Shown: positions 1 through 4,993, numbered from the stretch's first letter. The stretch is 6,745 nucleotides of DNA from an uncultured Clostridia bacterium (GCA_937858235.1 CALLZZ010000072.1:1-6745); one strand, 5' to 3'. The notes: generated by a model from the letters alone, not told the origin. A program made the numbers and translations.

Positions 1-165
1 CTTAAGTTCTTTAATGTCTTCGGGTTTTGCGCCTATTTCATCCAGCTTACGGCGATAAAAAGGCACATTTGTATAAATATGTTTTACCATTTTTTGCAAA
101 CGCTGCAACTGTAAAGCATGCAATTCATCTCTGCTCATACATTCAATATCTTTGTTCCAATACAT
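1..165 (-). CDS. paaK: Phenylacetate-CoA ligase, N-terminal part (runs off window)
   Basis: The reverse strand from an ATG at 163-165 encodes 55 residues with no stop before the window edge. Residues such as YWNKDIECMSRDEL, LQLQRLQKMVKHIY and NVPFYRRKLDEIG match the characteristic N-terminus of PaaK-type adenylate-forming ligases, which begin with a 'yWn..iE.m.r.eL..lQ..rL...v...y.nvpfYr' segment. The family converts phenylacetate or related aryl acids, ATP and CoA to the acyl-CoA in the cytoplasm. The start is fixed by an AAGGAGG ribosome binding site at 173-179, seven bases upstream. In anaerobic Firmicutes, PaaK paralogues often sit beside indolepyruvate ferredoxin oxidoreductase in aromatic amino-acid metabolism, but the neighbour here is outside the window. 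The catalytic adenylation motifs also lie outside, so exact substrate is not readable. Expression is controlled by the T-box leader immediately upstream. Confidence 0.85.
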   Translation of the reverse strand, partial: MYWNKDIECMSRDELHALQLQRLQKMVKHIYTNVPFYRRKLDEIGAKPEDIKELK

Positions 166-204
166 GGTTTTACCTCCTTGACCTGTATAAAAAGCTTTAA
201 TGTT

Positions 205-236
205 AAAAAATAAAAAACGCCCCAAATATTGGGACG
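205..236 (-). terminator. Intrinsic terminator of the T-box leader
   Basis: On the minus strand, CGTCCCAA (229-236) pairs with TTGGGGCG (218-225) around a three-base loop. It is followed by TTTTTTATTTTTT (205-217). It lies directly 3' of the T-box sequence, whose downstream part competes for the same bases, as expected for the terminator/antiterminator switch. Confidence 0.9.
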
Positions 237-540
237 AATCATCGTGGTACCACCCAAGTTAGCCATTGGCTCACTTATTCAAAGTACGGGGTTTAAACTA
301 AAAAAGTACCCGCCTTGAAGACGAATACCACCTCAAAAGCAAAGTACGGAGTTTTTTACCCGATACCCGTTTCCTGTAACGTAGAACACACGGCCCATGC
401 TACCAGCTTTATGCCTTCACCGGGCGGCTCGGGAGGGAATTTCAGTTGATCCTGCTTTAGGGCACTTACAGTCTGCGATGCCCATTCCCTGTAAAGCTAA
501 AAAAAACTTACTTGTCTCCTTCATAGCCGTTTATGAACTT
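205..540 (-). ncRNA. T-box riboswitch leader, probable tRNA-Phe specificity, upstream of paaK
   Basis: On the minus strand the leader can be folded by eye into a canonical T-box. Stem I: basal GGAG (516-519) pairs with CTCC (432-435). The loop-E AGTA (509-512) faces GAA-A-TTC-C. AGTT (505-508) pairs with AACT (444-447), GCTTTA (492-497) with TAAAGC (454-459), and GGGCA (479-483) with TGCCC (460-464), with the asymmetric CAGGGAAT bulge between the last two helices. The specifier position, aligned on the conserved GAA-N-NNN-N...GAGC spacing, is TTC at 437-439 (Phe). The antiterminator T-box GGGTGGTACCACG is at 243-255. Its UGGU bulge (249-252) predicts a tRNA with discriminator A, which agrees with tRNA-Phe and disagrees with tRNA-Trp. 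Uncharged tRNA-Phe should stabilise the antiterminator and allow paaK transcription. The T-box class is very secure; the specifier reading is a manual fold. Confidence 0.92.
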
Positions 541-546
541 GCAAAT

Positions 547-575
547 ATCTTAGCATACAATGTTAAGGATTGCAA
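547..575 (-). promoter_or_regulatory. Sigma-A promoter of the T-box/paaK transcript
   Basis: Minus strand: -35 TTGCAA (570-575), 17-bp spacer, -10 TAAGAT (547-552) preceded by TGC, an extended -10. Transcription should start near 540, just ahead of Stem I of the T-box. Confidence 0.75.
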
Positions 576-676
576 GTTTTTTTTGTTTTTTAAAATTTAA
601 TGGTATAAATCACTTAAACAAGGGGTATATTCCAATTAAAGGAAAAATTCAATAAAATTTTTTGGGAGGTTAAAAA

Positions 677-838
677 ATGTCCGCTAATATAAGCCAGCTT
701 AAAACCTATATTAAACAAAACGAAAAAGCTCTTAAGGTATATACAAAAGCGAATCTTTACGGGCAACATAACAACCAAATAAAAAAATTGGAAATACAGA
801 TAAGAAATGCCAACAGAAAGCTTAAAAGCCTTTCTTAA
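677..838 (+). CDS. Small hypothetical protein, 53 aa, basic and helical
   Basis: ATG at 677 follows a GGGAGG ribosome binding site (664-669) at good spacing, and the frame runs 53 codons to TAA at 836-838. The product starts MSANISQLKTYIKQNEKALK and ends NANRKLKSLS. It is rich in Lys, Asn, Gln and Leu, with spaced hydrophobics (I, L, V, Y) that suggest one or two amphipathic helices or a short coiled coil. There is no signal peptide, membrane segment or cysteine. I do not recognise a family. It is divergent from the T-box/paaK transcript and is followed 86 bases downstream by another tiny ORF on the same strand with the same GGGAGG signal, so the two may be co-regulated. The strong ribosome binding site is the main argument that it is real. 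Confidence 0.6.
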   Translation: MSANISQLKTYIKQNEKALKVYTKANLYGQHNNQIKKLEIQIRNANRKLKSLS

Positions 839-924
839 AATTTACTTTAAAAGCCATACATATTTTGCTTATCTTTTAACCATAATAAGAACTGTAAGAC
901 AATATTAAAAGGGAGGCAAACACA

Positions 925-1035
925 ATGGCTAAAAAAGAATCTCAACCCAATGCTCCTTCTGATGCAAGGACCAACAAAACCGAAAACAAGAACAATAATA
1001 GCCAAACTCAAAGTAAAACCGATAATTGCAGATAG
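925..1035 (+). CDS. Very small Asn/Lys/Thr-rich hypothetical protein, 36 aa
   Basis: ATG at 925 is preceded by GGGAGG (911-916) with an eight-base spacer, and the frame ends at TAG 1033-1035. The product begins MAKKESQPNAPSDARTNK and is almost entirely polar (Asn, Lys, Thr, Ser, Gln), with one Cys near the C-terminus (DNCR). It has no hydrophobic core, so it is probably disordered. Composition is reminiscent of small spore- or coat-associated proteins of clostridia, but no family motif can be shown and this is only an impression. It is followed within about 30 bases by two hairpins, which fits the end of a short transcription unit. Confidence 0.5.
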   Translation: MAKKESQPNAPSDARTNKTENKNNNSQTQSKTDNCR

Positions 1036-1059
1036 TAAATAGTGAATAAAAAAGAAAGC

Positions 1060-1135
1060 GCCGCATTCATTAAATTTTTAATGAAGTGCATAAGCGCAAA
1101 GGAGCGGTGATGGCATCGCTCCTACATATTTTTAA
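1060..1135 (+). terminator. Two consecutive hairpins, probable terminator of the small-ORF transcript
   Basis: First hairpin: TTCATTAAA (1066-1074) against TTTAATGAA (1077-1085), A/T-rich. Second hairpin: AGGAGCG (1100-1106) against CGCTCCT (1117-1123) with a ten-base loop, followed by ACATATTTTTAAA. The second has a short U-rich tail and is the likelier intrinsic terminator for the 925-1035 ORF. Confidence 0.5.
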
Positions 1136-1554
1136 AGTTAAAATAATAAACAAATATGATTATTAAAGAATTTTAGCAAAAATTTGCACAAAAAAATAAT
1201 TTATGATTAACTTATTTTTTAATTCCGAGTATAAGCTAAGAATCTTAGAATTCAGTTTAGGATGAAAGGTTTTTGTAAAGGCAAATAATTATTACACCCC
1301 AGTGGTTTTTACAATTGGCAAATTAAAACAAACAAGTATTCGTAAATGGCATAAAATGAGTAAAATAAACCCCGCCTAAAAGGGAGTTCAACTTAGGGAT
1401 TTACGAAAACAAGTAAATTTTTGACCGACTCTCTTCAAGCGGAGGCTCGAAAGCAAAAGACTGCACCGAACCGGCTGCTTTTTAATACTATTGTGGTCTA
1501 ATTTTGAGGTCATCGAAACCTTATCCCGATAATGTATCTTATGTTGACAGTCTA
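1136..1554. other. Gene-free AT-rich stretch
   Basis: No ORF here has a ribosome binding site or recognisable sequence. The only structure seen is a 9-bp inverted repeat, TTCGTAAAT (1339-1347) and ATTTACGAA (1399-1407), and, further on, AAAGCA...TGCTTTTT (about 1450-1485), which could be a weak terminator-like hairpin. The GC content rises between about 1380 and 1490 relative to its surroundings, so a relic of an element or a small RNA is possible but unsupported. Confidence 0.4.
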
Positions 1555-1618
1555 GAATGTCAATAAGTTGATAAGTTGGTGTCAGGCACCCACCCGTTTT
1601 TTTGGTCACGGTGTGACC
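1555..1618 (+). repeat. Interspersed repeat copy 1 (GTTGGTGTCAGGCACC core) plus GGTCAC palindrome
   Basis: The core GTTGGTGTCAGGCACC is at 1575-1590 and contains the small hairpin GGTG/CACC. It is preceded by a 20-base segment (1555-1574) that recurs unchanged at 1846-1865. It is followed by CCACCCGTTTT, as in copy 5 at 5857. The perfect palindrome GGTCACGGTGTGACC (1604-1618) lies directly downstream. The form resembles REP-type palindromic repeats that RAYT (IS200-like) transposases disperse; no such transposase is in the window. Confidence 0.7.
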
Positions 1619-1682
1619 CCCTTTAACTGAATTTACATCGTTTGGGATGCATAAACACAGTATAGAGGATAATTTATAAATG

Positions 1683-1773
1683 TGGCTCCCTTTGCGCCGG
1701 AATGCTGGCTCCCATCATACCGGAATGGTGGCCCCCAATGACCGGACAGGTGGAGTAAAATGCTCCGGAATAC
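1683..1773. mobile_element. Solitary IS21-like end: four imperfect tandem 22-23-bp motifs
   Basis: Four imperfect units begin at 1683, 1706, 1729 and 1751. Each has TGG at its left and CCGGA at its right (GGCTCCC-N6-CCGGAAT in units 1 and 2; units 3 and 4 diverge). Multiple transposase-binding repeats with this look are typical of IS21-family termini. No istA or istB reading frame accompanies it, so this is a relic or solo end. The family assignment is from memory of end sequences and is moderate. Confidence 0.45.
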
Positions 1774-1803
1774 TCAGATGTCAATTAAGTATTCTCTGAC
1801 CCA

Positions 1804-1911
1804 TTGATAAGTTGGTGTCAGGCACCTATCCCTATTATCCCTATTGAATGTCAATAAGTTGATAAGTTGGTGTCAGGCACCTATCCCTTCATGTCAGGCA
1901 CCTATCCCTTC
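1804..1911 (+). repeat. Cluster of interspersed repeat copies 2-4, including a 21-bp tandem duplication
   Basis: Core copies lie at 1811-1826 and 1866-1881, with a truncated third (TGTCAGGCACC) at 1892-1902. All are followed by TATCCC. Segments 1870-1890 and 1891-1911 are a tandem duplication of a 21-bp unit differing only at its first base. Copy 3 carries the same 20-base left extension (1846-1865) as copy 1. The run TATCCCTATTATCCCTATT (1827-1845) separates copies 2 and 3. Confidence 0.75.
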
Positions 1912-1995
1912 ATAAAACCCATGTCCCGGAAGGAAGAGATGACTGTTCTGATTTTGGAAAAGAAAATAAGGATTCTGAAAGAAGAAGTTCTACAA

Positions 1996-2361
1996 TTACC
2001 TTTTTATCCCTTGATCTTGTATTTTCCCACTTTGCTTTTTATGTAATACCAAGCCGCCCGAAATACCTATCATAAAACAAAACAGTATAAGACAGGCATA
2101 TCGTATAATGGGGATGACATCTCCGTTCAGCATATTTGTAAAGCCCAGATATGCCGCCTCTCCAGCGTCATATAGCAACAAAAACATGCCCGCCTGGCCC
2201 CAGCCGGTTAAATAATCCATAAGGCCGAAGGCTGTCATAATAACGCCAGCGCAAAATGTAAACGTAAGCACGCTCACAACGGATTTTTTAGTTACTCTGA
2301 AAATAAGCTGAGTTATCAGGCAAAATAAGCCACCTAACAAAAACGCTTTTACAAAGATCAT
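1996..2361 (-). CDS. SpoVAE-like small integral membrane protein
   Basis: A 121-aa hydrophobic protein starting MIFVKAFLLGGLFCLITQLI, the opening of SpoVA-family (SpoVAE/SpoVAEb) proteins, which usually run about 115-125 aa. Predicted membrane segments: residues 4-22, 28-50, about 55-75 and 82-107, ending in a short basic tail. The middle segment FGLMDYLTGWGQAGMFLLL occupies the place of the family's 'GLY.....f.GAGa.vPl.GFG' loop but is diverged. In sporulating Firmicutes SpoVAC, SpoVAD and SpoVAE form the inner-membrane route for dipicolinic acid. Here the gene lies 16 bases after a SpoVAC-like gene, downstream of an enoate-reductase-type enzyme, and without SpoVAD. That argues it is a specialised paralogue, not the housekeeping spore gene. 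The AGGTGA signal just upstream is weak, so translation may be coupled to the preceding gene. Confidence 0.7.
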   Translation of the reverse strand: MIFVKAFLLGGLFCLITQLIFRVTKKSVVSVLTFTFCAGVIMTAFGLMDYLTGWGQAGMFLLLYDAGEAAYLGFTNMLNGDVIPIIRYACLILFCFMIGISGGLVLHKKQSGKIQDQGIKR

Positions 2362-2377
2362 ACTTTCACCTGCCAGT

Positions 2378-2767
2378 CTAGACTAGAAAGAACTTAATCA
2401 ACGCAACAACCAGTGCGAAGGGCATACCAATTCCGAAAATAGTAAACGCGGCGCTAAGCCCTGATATAGCAGCCTCCTTAAAGGTTTTCCCCTCGTTAAG
2501 CGCCAAAGAGGAGAATTCTATCATCGCTGCAGAGAACCCGCAAAACGGCAACATCGCACCGAAACCCGAAAGTGCTTCCAGTTTTTGATACTGCTCAAGG
2601 ATTGTTAGTACGAATCCAAAGGTTGCCATAATAGCTAACATAAAAGTGATTGCATAACCAAAGGATACGCCAAGGCTTAAAAGAATCAGCATAACGCCTT
2701 GCGCTAACACGCATAAAATCCCACCGATAATAAACGACCAGAGATAATCAATAGGTTTTCCTGTCAT
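2378..2767 (-). CDS. SpoVAC-like small integral membrane protein
   Basis: From ATG 2767 the product has 129 aa; an upstream GTG at 2773 would add two residues. The AAAGGA signal sits eight bases from the ATG and only two from the GTG, so the ATG is preferred. Membrane segments are predicted at about residues 9-31, 33-56 and 97-127. A central stretch, LEALSGFGAMLPFCGFSAAM, matches the family's 'f.GaGa.vPitGFan' loop, and is followed by IEFSSLALNEGKTFKEAA, matching 'pAiEfk.EG...G.gak'. These are SpoVA (SpoVAC/AEb) hallmarks. The known family role is in the spore dipicolinate channel. Placement between a flavoenzyme and a SpoVAE-like gene suggests a two-component membrane pair serving that enzyme, which is inference. 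It is shorter than typical SpoVAC (about 150 aa). Confidence 0.72.
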   Translation of the reverse strand: MTGKPIDYLWSFIIGGILCVLAQGVMLILLSLGVSFGYAITFMLAIMATFGFVLTILEQYQKLEALSGFGAMLPFCGFSAAMIEFSSLALNEGKTFKEAAISGLSAAFTIFGIGMPFALVVALIKFFLV

Positions 2768-2798
2768 AGTCACTATCCTTTATCTGGTATTTTGATAT

Positions 2799-2828
2799 GG
2801 ACAGGGAGACTGTTAAAGTCCCCTGTCC
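2799..2828 (-). other. Strong intercistronic hairpin between the oxidoreductase and the SpoVA-like pair
   Basis: GGACAGGG (2799-2806) pairs with CCCTGTCC (2821-2828), and GACT (2808-2811) with AGTC (2817-2820); A2807 is bulged and the loop is five bases. It begins eight bases after the oxidoreductase stop codon. There is no U-tract on either side, so it is more likely a partial attenuator, processing site or mRNA stabiliser than a full terminator. Confidence 0.7.
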
Positions 2829-2835
2829 TGTTGTG

Positions 2836-3396
2836 TTAGATTCGAAGACCCGCTTTGTATCCTGTATGTATTGCATCGTAAATCTTACCGGTTTGTACGC
2901 AATCGCCAACACTTATAACTTCCAAATCACTATTTTCAAGCTGTGTATAAAGCTCAGATTGAGGTTTCATACCTACAGCAATTATTACATAATCCGCAGG
3001 AACGAGTTTTTTACCCTTGCAATCCACAATGACACCCTCTGAGTTTATCTCTACAACACGCGCGGAGGTCATTACCTTGATATTGTGCTCCGCGATCATC
3101 TGGCTGTAGACAATATTATCGGAGTCACTGCAATCGCTCATAATCCTCGGCAACATTTCCACGATGGTTACATTGTTACCTGTTCTTATGCCATAATCCA
3201 CGGCAACCTCAGTCCCGATTAAGCCTCCGCCGACTACAACGATATTTCCCTTGGGTTCCTCGGTCTTGCCGTCTAGAACATCAACACCAATCAACACATT
3301 TTTATTATCGCCTCCGGGTACAGGCAGTTTAACCGGCTGAGCACCTGTTGCTACAATAACGGCGTCAAAGCAGCATAGCTGCGTCGGCATTTTCAT
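2836..3396 (-). CDS. C-terminal part of the enoate-reductase-type oxidoreductase (out of frame with its N-terminal part)
   Basis: This frame continues the enzyme encoded at 3365-4765 but is shifted by one base. Its first eight or so codons from the nominal ATG at 3396 lie inside the upstream reading frame and are probably not used. Real homology begins at FDAVIVATGAQPV, the 'DavivATGa.P' strand that closes the first dinucleotide fold. GGGLIGTEVA (around residue 56) is the second, NAD(P)H-binding, Rossmann motif. VISVGDCVQTGKIYDAIHTG near the end is the conserved FAD-contacting GD segment. Together with the upstream part it gives about 640 residues, the usual length of 2,4-dienoyl-CoA reductase / 2-enoate reductase family members. 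No ribosome binding site of its own is visible. It ends at TAA 2836-2838. Confidence 0.8.
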   Translation of the reverse strand: MKMPTQLCCFDAVIVATGAQPVKLPVPGGDNKNVLIGVDVLDGKTEEPKGNIVVVGGGLIGTEVAVDYGIRTGNNVTIVEMLPRIMSDCSDSDNIVYSQMIAEHNIKVMTSARVVEINSEGVIVDCKGKKLVPADYVIIAVGMKPQSELYTQLENSDLEVISVGDCVQTGKIYDAIHTGYKAGLRI

Positions 3397-4765
3397 TAAC
3401 CACGTTGATTTTGAGTTTTTCTATCTGTGTTGTTAGGTACTTAAGTGCGTTACGGATATCTGCTTTAAACTCCGGCACAGAAGCTTCATGGAGATAACCG
3501 CCGAGTTTTCTTTTCTCATATATGGTTACATCATGACCGCGCAGTTTTGCAACTCGCGCCGCCTCCATGCCACCGGGACCGCCTCCTACAACGGCTATTT
3601 TTTTAGGCTTGTCCGCGGGCTTAATGGCCAAGGCATCCTCAAAACCTAGGATGGGGTTCATTGTGCAGTTAACCGATTTGCCCAAATGGTTGCCTCTGTC
3701 CAGGCAGCCCTCGTTACAGCGGATACAAGGTACTATGTCCTCCGGTCTGCCCTCATACGCTTTTTTTGCCCAAAACGGGTCGGCAAACAAAGGGCGGCCC
3801 AGGCTTACAAAATCGCCTTTGCCTGCTTCCAAAATCTCTTCCGCATATTCCGGCAGCGTAATTGAGCCGGTAGCAAATACGGGGATACTCACTTCTTTTT
3901 TAATTGTCTCCGCGGCCCAAACATTATGTCCCTTGGATAATTGCATGGGCGTTACCTGATGTACCATCGTGTGATGGTCACCGCCGCTTACGTCTATGGC
4001 AGCGCAACCCAGTTCCTCGAGGCGTTTGGAGTAATAGATTGTGTCATCTATCGTCATCCCTTCGGGCTCGTAATCGGTACCGCTCAGCCTTACAATCACA
4101 GGGAAATCCTCACCTACATATGATTTACAGCATTTGAAAACCTGCTCTAAGAACCGGAACCGGTTTTCGCGGCTCCCGCCGTACCAGTCGGAGCGTTTAT
4201 TGGTAAACGGAGATAAGAAATTTGTTATTAGGTAGCCGTGGGCACCGTGGATTTCGACCACCTGGAAGCCGGCTTTCTTTGCCCTTAGCGTTGCCTGACC
4301 GAATGCTTCCACAATTGCGTCGATTTCTTTTATAGAAAGTTCCTCCGGAATTGCTGCTGAACCGTATCTTTCATACATGAGTGGCCACGGGATAGGCGAT
4401 GCGGATCCCATGGGGGGCCCCAAAAACCGTTGACGGCCGCAATGCTCGATTTGGATACACGGCACCGAGCCTAGGTTTTTAATCGTGTCTGCCAGCCAGC
4501 CTAGCCCAACTATATACTCATCATCATTGATAGCAAGCTGATTTGACGCTGACTTACTGTAGAGGTTGTCGATATAAGCATATTCCACAATAATCATACC
4601 CACGTTGCCATTTGCTAGATCCTCATAATACCTTATCAAGCGAGGCGACACTGATCCGTCAAGATTACTTAACCCCGAAGTTTGGGGGGCCTTGCAGATT
4701 CGATTTTTGATTTTCACATTACCAATCATACAAGGACTGAACAATACCGGAAACTGTTCGTGCAT
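3365..4765 (-). CDS. Old Yellow Enzyme / 2-enoate reductase-type flavo-Fe-S oxidoreductase, N-terminal 466 aa
   Basis: Residues 1-340 form the FMN-binding TIM barrel: FSPCMIGNVKIKNRI at the start, IEHCGRQ (106-112), HGAHGYL (173-179) carrying the histidine pair that binds the substrate carbonyl, and NKRSDWYGGSRENRFRF (189-205). The cysteines C347, C350, C354 and C367 (CIRCNEGCLDR...VNCTMNP) form the [4Fe-4S] site. GGGPGG (394-399) opens the FAD/NAD domain. This is the architecture of FadH, 2-enoate reductase, FldZ, BaiCD and BaiH, which reduce an alpha,beta-unsaturated acid or CoA ester with NAD(P)H. Substrate cannot be read from sequence. The frame stops at TGA 3365-3367 inside the FAD/NAD domain and continues one base over in the 2836-3396 frame; see findings. 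The start is supported by AAAGGATGG at 4775-4783. It leads an operon with the two SpoVA-like genes and diverges from a Crp/Fnr regulator. Confidence 0.88.
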   Translation of the reverse strand: MHEQFPVLFSPCMIGNVKIKNRICKAPQTSGLSNLDGSVSPRLIRYYEDLANGNVGMIIVEYAYIDNLYSKSASNQLAINDDEYIVGLGWLADTIKNLGSVPCIQIEHCGRQRFLGPPMGSASPIPWPLMYERYGSAAIPEELSIKEIDAIVEAFGQATLRAKKAGFQVVEIHGAHGYLITNFLSPFTNKRSDWYGGSRENRFRFLEQVFKCCKSYVGEDFPVIVRLSGTDYEPEGMTIDDTIYYSKRLEELGCAAIDVSGGDHHTMVHQVTPMQLSKGHNVWAAETIKKEVSIPVFATGSITLPEYAEEILEAGKGDFVSLGRPLFADPFWAKKAYEGRPEDIVPCIRCNEGCLDRGNHLGKSVNCTMNPILGFEDALAIKPADKPKKIAVVGGGPGGMEAARVAKLRGHDVTIYEKRKLGGYLHEASVPEFKADIRNALKYLTTQIEKLKINVVNENADAAMLL

Positions 4766-4893
4766 TAAAAATCACCATCCTTTAGTAGTTTTTTACTCGA
4801 CCTCTTTAAGTATATATTTTCTATAGGGATTTTCTCTGCATCGATTGATACTTTTTCAGTGATTATTATTTGCATGTGCGCACGAAAAGTAAT

Positions 4894-4899
4894 ATTATA
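4894..4899 (-). promoter_or_regulatory. Candidate -10 (TATAAT) for the oxidoreductase operon
   Basis: A perfect TATAAT reads on the minus strand at 4894-4899, 3-8 bases from the 18-bp palindrome. No good -35 lies 17 bases upstream, so the promoter would need activation or be occluded by the bound regulator. The predicted 5' leader of about 120 bases has no obvious riboswitch. Confidence 0.35.
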
Positions 4900-4900
4900 A

Positions 4901-4918
4901 TTGTAGCCTATGCTACAA
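4901..4918. promoter_or_regulatory. 18-bp palindrome, probable operator of the Crp/Fnr-family regulator
   Basis: TTGTAGCCTATGCTACAA is a perfect inverted repeat with 7-bp arms and a 4-bp centre. Crp/Fnr dimers typically bind dyads of about 14-22 bp with TGT...ACA outer bases, which this has. It lies between the divergent start codons, 75 bases from the regulator ATG, and touches candidate elements of both promoters. The consensus differs from that of CRP (TGTGA-N6-TCACA) and FNR (TTGAT-N4-ATCAA), in keeping with the altered recognition helix of the neighbouring regulator. Confidence 0.6.
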
Positions 4919-4942
4919 ATATTTCTCGAAATATGTTAAAAT
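4914..4942 (+). promoter_or_regulatory. Candidate promoter of the regulator gene
   Basis: -10 TAAAAT (4937-4942) with a poor -35 (TACAAA, 4914-4919) at 17-bp spacing. The -35 position overlaps the right arm of the palindrome, which would allow autoregulation. Assigned from spacing only. Confidence 0.3.
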
Positions 4943-4993
4943 AAGTACAAGCTGAATTCGGAAGAATTCTTTATCGGGAGAGGGAGAGAAAAG

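Noticed and set aside
400..420. TGG (Trp) as the T-box specifier codon
   Set aside because: A TGG lies 3' of Stem I on the minus strand, but it falls outside the GAA-N-NNN-N...GAGC frame. tRNA-Trp also carries discriminator G, which would need UGGC rather than the UGGU seen in the antiterminator.
397..600. Plus-strand ORF of 67 codons
   Set aside because: It is antisense to the T-box leader and its promoter, has no ribosome binding site, and its apparent peptide is the complement of conserved RNA elements.
841..880. Sigma-E/K-like promoter (CATACATAT) ahead of the 36-aa ORF
   Set aside because: A suggestive -10 is present but no convincing -35 at the right distance. In AT-rich DNA this is easily chance.
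1388..1609. Minus-strand ORF of 73 codons
   Set aside because: It starts inside the interspersed repeat and reads through unrelated intergenic DNA. The peptide has no recognisable composition and the start has no ribosome binding site.
1804..1911. CRISPR array
   Set aside because: The repeats are irregularly spaced, of unequal length and partly tandem without spacers, and no cas genes are present.
1921..2046. Plus-strand ORF of 41 codons starting MSRKEEMTVLILEKK
   Set aside because: The first part looks protein-like, but there is no ribosome binding site and it runs antisense into the SpoVAE-like gene. It could be a gene fragment; there is not enough to call it.
3567..4137. Plus-strand ORFs opposite the oxidoreductase
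   Set aside because: They are shadows of the minus-strand flavoenzyme gene, whose motifs are unmistakable.
4953..4968. GAATTCGGAAGAATTC in the leader of the regulator gene
   Set aside because: The two GAATTC words are each self-complementary and do not form a better operator candidate than the 18-bp dyad upstream. Kept only as a curiosity.
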